Below, piece by piece: positions 12,721 through 23,734 of a DNA stretch of 64,000 nucleotides (position 1 is the first letter of the stretch; each line of letters starts with the position of its first letter). Origin of the DNA: Anthopleura xanthogrammica (Eukaryota; Cnidaria; Anthozoa; Actiniaria; Actiniidae); assembly GCA_964019055.1 (NCBI GenBank), contig OZ025212.1, forward strand, positions 12,305,391-12,369,390, read 5' to 3'. The notes under the pieces were generated by a model. It made no database searches. It was not told the origin of the DNA and was given only the letters and a program-made list of their open reading frames with translations. The position numbers and the translations under genes are program-made.

Positions 12721-13335
12721 TGATGATGATGATGATAATAATAATAATAAATAAATAACATATTATTTATAATTAACAACAATAATAGGAATAATCGATA
12801 ATAATAATACTAATGATGACGATGATGATGATGATGATAAACTTAGTTAAGAATCGTAACTGAAATACAAGATGATATGCTTTATTAAAACCAAAGATAC
12901 AACCAATGACCACAATGAATAGCAACGAATTGACTCAACAGAGATTGCAAAAGGGAAATGATTGATGCAAATTAAAGATTAAAGCATTTAAGGGATAAAG
13001 CCTACCCTAAACATGACATACCAGGCAAACTTTACTAGGCAACGTCTGTAGTCACTGGATGTTTGGGAGGTGAAATTAAAAAGTAGAACCAACAAAGAAG
13101 ATCATCCAAGATGGCAAGAAAAATTTAATGAGTCAAGTCTGCAATGAGATGGTTTCATTCGAAAGCAAACGTAAAATCAAAAAAGACAACGTCAGGATTA
13201 ATTCAAGGAGAATGAAATATCCTATATTATTTTAATCATGATATACAACAACTTACCTTCTAGTTTACTTCTGATTACAACGGATAGGAAAGTGCAAAAA
13301 ATGGCAATTCGCCAAAGGAGCCTCTCTGCATTCAT
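4901..13335 (-). CDS. Receptor tyrosine kinase, RET/FGFR-like, FN3-Ig-SEA ectodomain (copy 2)
   Basis: Single-pass receptor tyrosine kinase. Exons in transcript order: 13335-13257 signal peptide (ATG at 13335); 12475 to about 12310 FN3; 11856-11572 FN3; 11470-11183 Ig; 11104-10992, 10889-10834 and 10707-10547 SEA; 10096-9809 FN3; 9724-9588 transmembrane helix and basic juxtamembrane; 9433-9214 glycine loop [11 protein letters not shown] and lysine CAVKML; 9138-9028; 8686-8469; 8385-8263 HRDLAARN and DFGLSRD; 7206-7136; 6325-6285; 6167-6071; 5484-5385; 5074-4901 tail. Phases agree everywhere except around the first FN3, which reads into a stop (TGA, 12291-12293) after the E-strand region with no clear donor. 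That end is uncertain: a missed exon, a truncated domain, or a lesion. Matching C-lobe exons (123, 71, 41, 97, 100 nt) equal those of copy 1. The SEA domain carries a G-S cleavage-type motif, FRNGSLIAD. Confidence 0.87.
5537..5597 (+). repeat. (ACAG)n microsatellite
   Basis: About 15 tandem ACAG units lie in the intron between two C-lobe exons of kinase copy 2. Confidence 0.95.
6453..7172 (-). repeat. 57-bp minisatellite made of exon end plus splice donor
   Basis: On the minus strand, the end of the 71-nt kinase exon (GAGGACTATGTGTATACAG...) and its 5' splice site are repeated about 12 more times downstream with an exact 57-bp period. Copies start near 6511, 6569, 6626, 6683 and so on to 7082, and the true exon end is at 7136. 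Nearly every copy retains a consensus GTAAGT donor, whereas the exon-proximal copy has GTGAGT. Use of any distal donor reads directly into an in-frame stop (GTG TGA or GTG TAA). The unit is a multiple of three, which is why a long plus-strand open frame appears here; that frame is not a gene. Confidence 0.9.
8751..8974. repeat. MITE-like inverted repeat, CCTATTTCACTATGACGTCA ends
   Basis: The left end CCTATTTCACTATGACATC and the right end GACGTCATAGTGATTG form imperfect terminal inverted repeats. They share the end motif of the element at 14366-14683. It lies in the kinase copy 2 intron between 8686 and 9028. Confidence 0.45.
10258..10515. repeat. Dispersed G-rich repeat, copy A
   Basis: This segment resembles 53250-53455. 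Both have a GGGG run, then a GTGCCCG/TTGCCCG stretch, then CAGTG(A/G)CATTGACA(C/T)CATCCATC, then AAAAAAAGGCTCGA(T/A)CCGAAAC, and end near CTACG. It is an interspersed repeat, probably a nonautonomous DNA element, sitting in the intron between the SEA and third FN3 exons. Confidence 0.65.
11963..12152. mobile_element. MITE, TATCCATTTTGAAAT family, copy B
   Basis: It is homologous to 13395-13676. Shared features are the AGCAAATCCTGCAATCTGATTGGCT block, GTGCGATTTAAG, and an ATTTCAAAATG...ATATGATTA right end. It is shorter and more diverged than copy A. It lies between the first and second FN3 exons of kinase copy 2, where the rest of the first FN3 domain would be expected. Confidence 0.7.
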
Positions 13336-13394
13336 AATGTCTGCAATAACGAAAATAATGAATACGATAAAATACGTCACCACAAAAAAAAATG

Positions 13395-13676
13395 ATTATA
13401 TCCATTTTGAAATCACAAGCAAATCCTGCAATCTGATTGGCTCCAGCAGTGCGATTTATTCACGAACCGCACCATTTTGAGTTTTAAATCGCACTGTCTT
13501 GAAGAGCCAATGAAATTACAGAAAACATAAAATTTGACCAATCAGATCACAGAAAACAAAAGCAAATTCAGAGCAATTCAAATTCAAAAACCATTTTTAA
13601 AGAGATTTTCTAGGTGAAAATGGATGAAATTTTTAAGGATGTATTCCTACAGTACTAATTTCAAAATGGATATAAT
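13395..13676. mobile_element. MITE, TATCCATTTTGAAAT family, copy A
   Basis: A 282-bp element is bounded by perfect 19-bp terminal inverted repeats, ATTATATCCATTTTGAAAT and its complement. It has no open reading frame. It sits just upstream of the kinase copy 2 start codon (13335), so it may fall in the promoter or 5' leader region. Confidence 0.8.
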
Positions 13677-14365
13677 TAAGGGGTAATCGAACTTCGTTTC
13701 GTGCAATTTTGAACTGAAATCAAACTCATGATTGTGGTCGTGCAATTTTCTAATCACTCATTTGATTTCAGACCAAATTTCACTCTACTCAGTTCAATTA
13801 CCATTATACATCTATTAAGATAAACAAAACATAGGCGTATAAAAGTTGGACTGGACTAGTGGACGGCACTTTGGACTGGAATTTTTCAGAAATATATAGT
13901 AAAAAATATAATGTAATTTTCAAATACATTTTAAAATATTTTTTTTTTAACAATTAATAATTTTTCATTAGTTTTAATTTTAATAATAAGTTTAAAAGAT
14001 GCATGCCCACAAACACTTTTTATCTAATCTATATTCACGCAATATACTTATATGTGATACCACAAGATAGAAGAAATTATCATAAATAATATATCAAACG
14101 TATCCACATACATTTTGGACATTTGCTATTGGTGACCCGAATAAATAATACATAACTTAATAGATTATTGGATTTCTCCCGAAATATTTCAATATTATAT
14201 GTTGAATACAATTTTTTTTTTAAATCTTTTTGATTTCGATCATAAATAACTACTAGATTCTCAGACTAAGCGTCTTTTTCTTTCTCAGAGATTTCTCGTC
14301 TATTGCTGATATCACATCAGAACTCTGTCGGGAGAGTCAAACGACAAACAATGAGACATAATTAG

Positions 14366-14683
14366 CCTATTTCATTATGATGTCACATTAAAAGCTATCT
14401 TTTGCTTTAACTTTAAGAACCATGGAGGTGGGAACACAAAGAAAACTGCGAAAAAGTACTTTGTTTAGGACGTCGAAAAGCAATAATAGCCGGCCACCAA
14501 AATACCATATATATATACTGCAGGATAAATGCAAAAAAGTTTGAAAACCAGACACACATACGGTTCAGATCCAGCAATTCAGGTGCAGAGGAAAAATTGG
14601 CCAAATTATTATTGTTGTTTATCATTTCATTCCCCTTAAGCTCCCCTAATTATACGAGATGCATGACGTCATAGTGAAATAGG
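14366..14683. repeat. MITE-like inverted repeat
   Basis: The ends CCTATTTCATTATGATGTCA and TGACGTCATAGTGAAATAGG match as inverted repeats at 18 of 20 positions. The interior of about 280 bp has no recognised gene. The same terminal motif bounds 8751-8974. Confidence 0.6.
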
Positions 14684-15316
14684 ACAATTACAACTCGATC
14701 CTTCACTCTTAAATAATTAATAAAGATAAACTTTGCAGCCAAACATTATTTCTTAATTCAATAACTAATATTTTAAGAAGAAAAACGGGGAATCGTGGGT
14801 GAATTTCAAGTTTGAGATTTGATATGAGTTCTATGATTCCTTCCTTTAGAAACAATTTGCTATGAGTGATCGAAAACTCATGAAATTAACCTAAATGTTT
14901 TAAATACCAAATTGTGGAAAATGAGGAAACTTGAGGAAATTTTGTATTTAAAATGTTTTCTTTAAATTACAACCATTGTATATATGTATGTAAAATTGTC
15001 AATATTTTCGTAAACTTTAAGCGAAAGAAAATTCAGTCATTTTTGCTATATCCAATAAAACTCAAACTTTTAGTAATCGTCTATTAAATCTTTGTATAAA
15101 TGTGGAGATAATTTCTGTGAAAAAAGGCCAAATTCTTGCAAAAAAAAATAAGCTCATATTTTGACCTGTTTATATGGGATCGCTACCGGAAGTGAGAAGT
15201 TTTTTTTTGTTTTTTTGCCCGGGATAAGTTTAACATGTATGAGCGAAAAACCCATGTAATGAAGTAATACACTTGGATAAAGGTAGCCTATTTTGTCGTC
15301 CTACTACCAATTGGGA

Positions 15317-15457
15317 GCAATCGTGAAGCGTGACGCGCCAAATCTGTTTTCATATCTGGAATGGATGTGAAACCTGACAGTTTTAGGTTATACTTCAGAC
15401 AAACGTCTGAAGTATAACTTATGAGAACAAGTTCTGCGCGTCACGCTTCACGATTGC
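15317..15457. repeat. Nested double hairpin
   Basis: Outer perfect 22-bp arms lie at 15317-15338 (GCAATCGTGAAGCGTGACGC...) and 15436-15457. An inner perfect 14-bp hairpin, GTTATACTTCAGAC-AAAC-GTCTGAAGTATAAC, lies at 15387-15418. It could be a foldback element or a structured RNA. No family was recognised. Confidence 0.7.
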
Positions 15458-17299
15458 ACGCAATTTATGTCCCCGATCTATTCAAGACAAGTCTTGGTTG
15501 CCGCGTAAATGTATTGTAATGACTGATCTATTTACCAACTAAGTCTACACTCCACAGTGAATGTTTAGGATTACAATCCACATAAGGCAGTCTCATTCAA
15601 TATTCCAATTCAAGTGAAAAATATAACTTGAAAAAAATAGTATAGATAAAAAGGAGGAAGCATTCTTTATCTTCCTTCTAGTAATCAAAAAAGCAAAACG
15701 AAATATTCACTTTTGCCATATCGAAAACTCAACCTATTGCCTTTAAACGTCTACCAATCTTGTATTAGATGTTACTTTAGATAAATGTAAAGCTATTTTT
15801 TTAAAAAGGTTGAATTAAAAGTATCAACATAGAAAGCATTCTTTGTCACCCTTCTGGTAATTAAAGAATTCCGCAGATGAAGACTGAACACCAATGTTCC
15901 AGTATATGGCACTCACACAATTTTTGATACTTTTGATCGATAATTGAAGTAGACGATATCCTCCTGAATACCTCTGGAGGACGGGAAGAATGAGAAGCCA
16001 GTCAAAAGAACATCGGCCGCTACTACAGCACACGCGGTCTTATCGCAAACATAGACGCTCTTTAAGAAATGATGTCCACCAAATCGGGTTGTATTGGGTG
16101 TTGAATCTTCGTCTTATTAATATTAATAGTTATTACATGAAATGTAATACAGTTTTACCGTTTTGGCGCCTCTGACCACGAAAGCAAACCTGCCACGACA
16201 GCGGGGAAGAATGTCAGTTGATCAGTTGAATAATCTACCAGTAGCTTCAACTAAAAAGTTGAGAGAAACTCATGAGATGATGAATAATTAACGAGGATAA
16301 AAGCACAATAGAAACCAATCATCCAGAAAAGTATATAAAACAGTACAACGCATACTAGTACTTTCAGATGCATTCGACTGATTTAACATAGATTTTGAAC
16401 GCCATATGTCAATAACTTAGCTTCATAAACGAAGTTCAGAGATGTTGCAAACTTCTTTGCTGTATTATAAACGTGGTAAAATGTGATGAGTCTAATGAAA
16501 GACCACATGATTAGTGTACAATGTCCAGGAAGTGACCCGAGACTAAGATGTTTTAGAATTCAATAATATATCGTTTTGTCCGTCTGTAGACAATTGTAAC
16601 TAGTAAAAAAAGATAAGCATTTGTCGGCGTGTCTAGAAAATGTTTTTATAAATCAAAAAATCAAAACATGCACTTCCGCAAAGCTAAATAGCTTCAAAGC
16701 CATCGTTTGAGATCGGCAGGGCGAATGGTTGATGGAGATTAAGAGAAGAGGGAATCTGAATTTAATTAAGACAATAGATGCTAGGTATTACCAATGGTAA
16801 GAAAATGATCTTTTTTAAAATGTGTTAACTTTTCCATAAATTAAGGTGGCTCCATGGGCTTTCAAAGGTCATGAAACAATGGGTAATGGGATGTTATGGC
16901 TTATACACTGGTACTCGATACTAACACCAGTCACATCAAATACCATTAATCTAGGATTGCTTTCCTTAAGAACTGATCACGTGTAATGTTACCATAGCAA
17001 CGCTACGGTAAAAATACTAAAAGTACAATAACCGAGTGGCAAGCTTCTAAAAACTGCAAAAATAAGAGAGAATGAAAGGGGTTTACTGAGAACAGCGTCC
17101 CCCAAAGCAATATATTCTCTCTATTTTTACGATTTGTTCAGTATTTCCCCAAAGATTCTAAAACTTGGTTATCTTAATAATTTTAGTGTGGTCTTTCATG
17201 TGATGGGGTTTGTTTTTAAATTGATATCCATACACTCGTTTCCGGTCCATTACTCAACATCACAACGGCTAACTGGAATGACAACAGTTATTCACTGAC

Positions 17300-18115
17300 C
17301 TTGTTTACGTCTGTCTCCTTGGTAACCAGATCTACAACTGCAGGTATAACCGGACGCGTTCCTTGGATCAAGCCCCGGGGGGGGGGGGGGGGACTCAGGG
17401 GGTAAAGTATCGGGTATGCTCGTCGGAAATTTCCTAAAATACCCCTAAAAGATACCGGAAGTTTTTTCAAAAGGGCGTGGCTTGGCAAATTTTAACCCCT
17501 AAGAGATACCACAAAAATAATACTATTAAAAAATAAAGGCTATTGAAATGTTTTTCCTTGAGTAATATTCCGAGTTTACGCAGGCATACGTATTGCGTTA
17601 TTATGTGATGGGCTAGTTCCTTTTTCAACACCCTAAAATATACCAGAAAGTGCTGATTTGCTAAACCTCAAATTTAAGACCCTAAAAGATACCAAATCGC
17701 TGATTTTTACCCCTAAGAGATACGACGAGCATACCCGATACTTTTTCCCCGGAGTCCCCCCCCCCCCCCCCCCCGGGGATCTAGCATACATGTGCCGTTA
17801 TTTCGACACGGCTTAAAGAAGCAATAATCAACTGTAAAGTATTAAAGTAATATCAGTTATCTATATGAAATGTTCATTTGTTATTTATTTATTTATTAGT
17901 TTGCTGAGTTTTGCATAAGCAAGAAAATCAACCTGTAACAACAGAGAATTGTCCGTAAAACTAAAGCGATGATGAAAAACAAATACAGACTTCTATTATT
18001 TAACGTACCATTTCCACAGTGCTTTCCGGTGAATCCTTCTGTGCATGCGCACAAGTAGCTGTTCCGTCACACGATCTCTACATGTTTCACCATTACGACA
18101 TCAATTACCGTATCG
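17300..18115 (-). pseudogene. Broken EGF exons, duplicate of mucin-like gene exons
   Basis: Two EGF exon copies read on the minus strand. The exon at 17831-17300 matches the intact exon 62521-62402 but is split by an insertion at about 17370-17776. Removing the insert and one 5-bp target copy restores exactly 120 nt, the intact length. A conserved cysteine is also lost (TGT to CGT in GDRR versus GDRC). The exon at about 18115-18006 matches 63709-63596 (CRNG, TCRDRV, GKHCGNG) but has a frameshift after CRDRV and has lost its 5' end with the DINEC start. Flanking intron sequence is also similar (GATGAAAAACAAATA stretch), so this is a duplicated genomic segment rather than retrocopied exons. It lies just downstream of the Ly6-EGF gene and may be its decayed 3' end. 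Confidence 0.82.
17370..17776. mobile_element. Insertion with poly-G/poly-C termini inside an EGF exon
   Basis: A roughly 407-bp element begins with a G run after CCCC and ends with a C run before GGGG. Its subterminal inverted repeats are GGGTATGCTCGTCG and CGACGAGCATACCC, preceded by ACTC and TAAAGTATC matches. The interior repeats CCCTAAAAGATACC-like motifs in both orientations. GGATC occurs at both junctions, consistent with a 3-5 bp target duplication. It has no coding capacity. Confidence 0.8.
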
Positions 18116-18249
18116 GACTTTGCTTTATTGTTTAGTTGCAATTTTGCTAAACAGTAGTTCATTAGCCCATGTAAATTATGATAACATTCGGAAGCCCCTC
18201 GTATGGACATTGCGAACTACGGAAGCGCTCGGGAAACATCACGGCTTTC

Positions 18250-19370
18250 TACGAGTAAGGCCATTTAGTTCACTCTTTTTCAAAATACAATAAATAATCA
18301 AAAATAACACTCACCTGATGATTCCAGTGATTTTTTTGATTTAGAGTAACCTCATAGTCAAGAAAGACCGTTTAGTTTACTCGCTGTCAAGATGCCACAA
18401 ACGATCAACAATAACACTCACTTGATGATTCCAGTGACATTTTGATCTAGAATAAATTAAACTCATCCTCGAGTAAGGCAATTTAGTTTACTCGTTGTCA
18501 AGGTACCACAAACAATCAACAATAACACTGATGATTCCAGTGATAGTCGAGTAAGACCGTTTAGTTTACTCGTTCCCAAGATATTACTATCAATCAAAAA
18601 TAACACTGATGATTCCAGTGATACTCGAGTAAGACCGTTTAGTTTACTCGTTGTCAAGGTACCACAAACAATCAACAATAACACTGATGATTCCAGTGAT
18701 ACTCGAGTAAGACCGTTCAGTTTACTCGTTGTCAAGGTACCACAAACAATCAACAATAACACTGATGATTCCAGTGATACTCGAGTAAGACCGTTCAGTT
18801 TACTCGTTCCCAAGATATTACTATCAATCAACAATAACACTGATGATTCCAGTGATACTCGAGTAAGACCGTTCAGTTTACTCGTTCCCAAGATATTACT
18901 ATCAATCAAAAATAACACTGATGATTCCAGTGATACTCGAGTAAGACCGTTCAGTTTACTCGTTCTCAAGATATTACTATCAATCAACAATAACACTGAT
19001 GATTCCAGTGATACTCGAGTAAGACCGTTCAGTTTACTCGTTCCAAACATATTACTATCAATCAAAAATAACACTGATGATTCCAGTGATACTCGAGTAA
19101 GACCGTTTAGTTTACTCGTTCCCAAGATATTACTATCAATCAACAATAACACTGATGATTCCAGTGATACTCGAGTAAGACCGTTTAGTTTACTCGTTGT
19201 CAAGGTACCACAAACAATCACTAATAACATTGATGATTCCAGTGATACTCGAGTAAGACCGTTTAGTTTACTCGCTGTCATGCAGGATGCCACAAACAAT
19301 CAACAATAACACTGATGATTCCTGTGATATCTTTATCTAGAGTAAATTAAACTCATACTCGAGTAAGGCC
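18250..19370. repeat. 78-bp minisatellite with alternating unit types
   Basis: About a dozen units of 78 bp contain ACTCGAGTAAGACCGTTCAG, TTTACTCG, and AACACTGATGATTCCAGTGA. Two unit types alternate, one with GTCAAGGTACCACAAACAATC and one with CCCAAGATATTACTATCAATC. The flanking units are longer and diverged. Because 78 is a multiple of three, a 278-codon minus-strand frame stays open; I do not regard it as a gene. Confidence 0.9.
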
Positions 19371-19512
19371 GAAAATATTTAATTTCTTCTTTATCATGCG
19401 AAATGCATTCTTCCTTAAATTTATTTTCTTTCTTTCTTTTTTTCTTCTTTTTTTTTCTCTTTGTTATTCCTGCCATCCAACATGACTATCGTCATGCACA
19501 TATAGTCATTTG

Positions 19513-20123
19513 AAAAAACTTTGTCACCGTCCGGCTCCGCGACTATGTGAGTGAACCGAAACGGAGTATGGGTAGAAATCGCTGAAGCGCTTAATTATTC
19601 GCTCTGAATTCGAAGTAGTTGTTTTTGCTTACTAATGAGATAACACAAGCAGCAACTCTTTCAACGTTTGTCTTCGGGTTTTGCGAAAGGAAGACAAAAG
19701 TCGATATGACTAATATCCAGTCAAAGATGTTCCCAATTTTGAAACTGTTAAGTCATTAAAATACTATTTCGCCAGCGAATTTTCGTACTGTAAGCCCGGC
19801 GCATATTTAATCAGTGAAGTATTCAACCGCTTCAGTGATTTTTACCCATACTTCCGTTCGGGTTAGTCGCGTAGTCGCGGAGCCGTTCGACGACAACGTT
19901 TTTGCAATACTCCCGTTTCGAGTTCTCTTTTACGCTGTGTTAGCCTCAAAACCGTGTAATATATTCTTTTATTCAGTAACAGCCCGTGGAAATTCAAGAG
20001 ATCTGTGTGTAAAGAAGACAATAAAAATACTTTGAAATTTCACGAGTTTTATCTAAATTTCTGCATAATTTACGCACAATTGAGGCTAACACAGCGTAAA
20101 AGAGAACTCGAAACAGGAGTATT
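19513..20123. repeat. Two adjacent inverted-repeat elements
   Basis: Element one (about 19513-19905) has arms of about 80 bp, including GGCTCCGCGACTA and ACGGAGTATGGGTA, mirrored as TACCCATACTTCCGT and TAGTCGCGGAGCC. Element two (19906-20123) has arms of about 44 bp starting AATACTCCCGTTTCGAGTTC and ending in GGAGTATT. Both are noncoding MITE-like hairpins and directly abut. Confidence 0.7.
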
Positions 20124-20385
20124 AGCTGTATACAAAACCTCTCTTTAGGCTTTCCCGCCGCTTCTCTAAAAAGAGACCCCGGAATGAGATGTGAGTTATT
20201 GCACTACGCCTCTACGACACAATAGATCCCCAAATGACCAATAGTTTTTATGCAGATGCACAACATACTTTTAAAAGCCGGCCGTTTTCAAATACATTTT
20301 TTATGATTCTGACTTCAGATTTATGATTTATTTTCCTCAATCTTTTTAAAATTAGGTCAAATTAGAAATTAACTGAAAAACTTAC

Positions 20386-23300
20386 TGCTTTCCAGGCTTT
20401 CGCATTTCTGTCCAGTGTATCCTGGTACGCATGTGCATGAGTAGCCATTCACCTGAGGAGCGCACGTTCCTCTGTTTAAACATGGATTGCTAGCACACTC
20501 GTTGCCTGAAAGAAAAACACACCACGTAATTCATGAACAACACTAAAACCTAGAGCGAACTGTCACTGTTGCGATTGCCTCAAATCAGATGAAAAACTGA
20601 CAAAATGATGCAATTAATGATCCAAAATTGCTTAGTGTATTTAATGCATATAAATCGCACCATTTATGATTTCAGGAATTTGTATTCATTACTTTGTTAG
20701 AAAAATCAATCTTCGGGGGGGATCCTAAGTCGCGTTTTCATTGGAACGTTCAACAGAAGTGAACTTCGTATACTGATAAAGTATGGATGATAACAAATGT
20801 TGTTCTTTTTTACATTTACATACGTTAAACAAGTAAAGTAAAATCAAATACCTGATGCGCTTTTAATGTTACAGAAATCCCCATCACAACAAGTGGTATT
20901 GCACGCTTTCATTCGTACTTGTACAACACCTGATCTAGAGGTTAATGATTGCTGCACTATCGTACAAACGTCAGAACACAATATTGTATTGACACAGTCT
21001 CCTCCCGACAGTAGTGAACTGTTACCGTATATAACAGATCCGGAAATATTATAAAGTACTTCATACGAGTGCGATCCACGAGCACACTTCTCATTATTTC
21101 TACACAACTTTATGGATAGCGGTATTTCACTTTTTGTCCAGGTACCATTATAAAATTGCTCAATTTTAAGTTGGTAACCACAGACAGTGCGATTTGTTGT
21201 TTCTGAAAATGAAAACACGGCACAGGAAATAAAACAAGGCTGATGAGATGAGTTATTCAAGATAGTGATGAAGACAGACTACGTTCTGTCAAGATCTAGA
21301 TAGACCGTCTATCAACAAACACACACACAAAGAAACAAGCTCAAGCGAAACTAATCTCAAATCTCTCTGTAGTTGTAAAGTTATTAGCCACTTTAAGATT
21401 CGACGAATACAGACTACGGACTGCGATCTACATTTACCTTTATCAGTCAGTCTTAAAAAAAGCCAAAATGACATTCGTGGTCAACACTGCGTAAAACACT
21501 TCGACTACTTACTGTAGTAGTTGGGACGGCGGTAAGAAAATAAACAGGAGCATGCGCAGACAGACTCGACCAAGTCTGTTTAGCAAAATTTTCGTAGTCC
21601 ATACTCGTCAAATCTTAAAGTTGCTATTAAAAACAACACTGTAGCACAGTTCGTTACAGTAAACATGATCCGGATTGATCATGATTTCAGTTGCAATGCT
21701 TATCTATACGCTTGACGCATAAACGTATTTCATTCATTCAGCAAAACAAAATTGCATCAGGAACTTTTGAGCAGAATTAGATGAATAGCCTGTACTCACT
21801 TTTTTCACATCGAGAGCCGTAAAACCCTGGAGGACACTGACAGTACGTTGAGTTTTGAACGCGCTTACATTCACCGTAATTCAGACAGGGTTTGTCTGCA
21901 GAACACGCTGAAACTAGATTCAAAATAAGACAGTTAGTAGCCAGTCAGTAAGGCAGTCATTCGGTCGGTCGGTATTTGGTCACTCCGTCACTTAACCAGT
22001 CAGTAGTCAGTCAATCTCTCCGTCAGGTGGGCAGAGTTGATTTATTGGTAGGTTGGTTGGTCATCGGTCGGCTGGTCAGGCAGTCACTGGCAGTTAGTGA
22101 ATCGATAGGTCGGTCGGTCATTACTTAGAAGTTCAGTTAATTCACAGCAAAAGATACTTACAGGTTTCACCAGTGTTGCAGTAGTTAGTATCATTGCAGC
22201 ATCTTCTAACACAGCCAAGTGTTTTGTTTGCAGTAAATAAAGTAAGTAAGCGGCAGTAAGATTCACAATCATCATTATTCATACACCCTTGGTATATATA
22301 CGATAATGGTAATCCTTGCGGTACTGCTGGTGTATCCTTGGTCAGGTTAGTAGTAGCGTTGAAGTGTAAGTACGCACAGACAGCGTTCTCGTCTGCACAA
22401 TTGTCTCCCCTATTCCTAAACTGTTTATAAAACGGCGACACAAGACGCATATCCCTGTAGCACTCAATGGATCGAGCAACTCCTATTGAAGGAATATTCA
22501 GAACGATTCAGTTTGTTGTTCTCTGAATACTCATCAATTTTATTCATTCTGAAATTTATCTTAGTTTAAAATAAGCGTCCAAGTGCAGTTCTCTAGTGTC
22601 ATTTTCCCCCTATATTATAAGGTAATTTGATGCGCTGTGATTGGTCAATTTGCGGTCTATAGTTTACAGTACAAACCGAAAAATGACTTCAAAGGTTTGC
22701 TAACCTTGTGGTCTTAACCTTCAAATCTTCGCTATAAGTAATATACTTCTTTATGAAAATTAGAAAAGTGGATTAGCTACTAAGTCAGATTTAACTTTCA
22801 GGCCCAATTAAGATGTCGTGCTTTTGCCTTGTCGAATCTAATTGCCTTTGATGTCGAGCGCTGTTTTCTCTTAAACTAGTCGAAGTATACAGTCATTGTC
22901 AAAAAGGTTGTCCTGTGAAAAAAGACTTAAAGACCAAAAGAAATATCACGTGATGATTTGTTTATTTAATTTAAACGATATAATATTCTGGTTTCAAACT
23001 CTATAATGAGTAACAATGAACAGAGAATAATAATTATTAACTCTTCTGATTGCTCATATCGAGCACTGATTTAGAGCGAGTGTATTATGTATCACATGAC
23101 ATTTCTTTTGGTCTAAATGTTTTTTTTGGTGGACAACATTAATGACATTGACTGTATATACAAATAGGCTTAACACATATCGTCTCCTGACACTAACCAA
23201 AAGAGCTGATATCTTATATTGTAGTTCTCGGCGTTTTCTTAGCTCAAGGGCTCAAGGGCAATTATATTCGACGTGGCAAAAGCTCGACATCTTAACTGGG

Positions 23301-23679
23301 CATGAAAGTTAAATAGGCGACAAATTCGTCGATCAAAACTCATAAGTTAAGCAAAGCAATGCAATTTGGTACGAAAGTCTTGAATCAAAAATAACTAACG
23401 GACTAACAATTAGCTTGAATACGTCATCAATGTAATAAAGATAGTCGTGCCTGCATTTTTTTTTTTTTTTCAATTCCATCAAGTTTAATTGCTATTCCAG
23501 TAAGTTAATAATGTCAAATTTGAACTTACTGAATCGATCCAAGTGAAGATGGCAAAGTTATTCTCAAGAGAGCGTAAATAATAATGCTCTCTTGTTATTC
23601 TACAATATGGGTAAAGAAGCTAGGCTAGGGGTTTCTTTCGTTCACTTTTTAACAGTTTACTCGGCTCTAACTCTATATA

Positions 23680-23734
<55 letters not shown>

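Larger units (their letters stand above)
13677..17299. other. Intergenic region with inverted repeats
   Basis: No gene is recognised in either strand. The region is AT-rich with inverted repeats at 14366-14683 and 15317-15457. Short open frames lack splice-linked domains or homology that I can see. Confidence 0.55.

Noticed and set aside
18463..19299. 278-codon minus-strand frame of 26-residue repeats
   Set aside because: It is generated by the 78-bp tandem repeat. There is no convincing acceptor, signal peptide or phase link to neighbouring exons.
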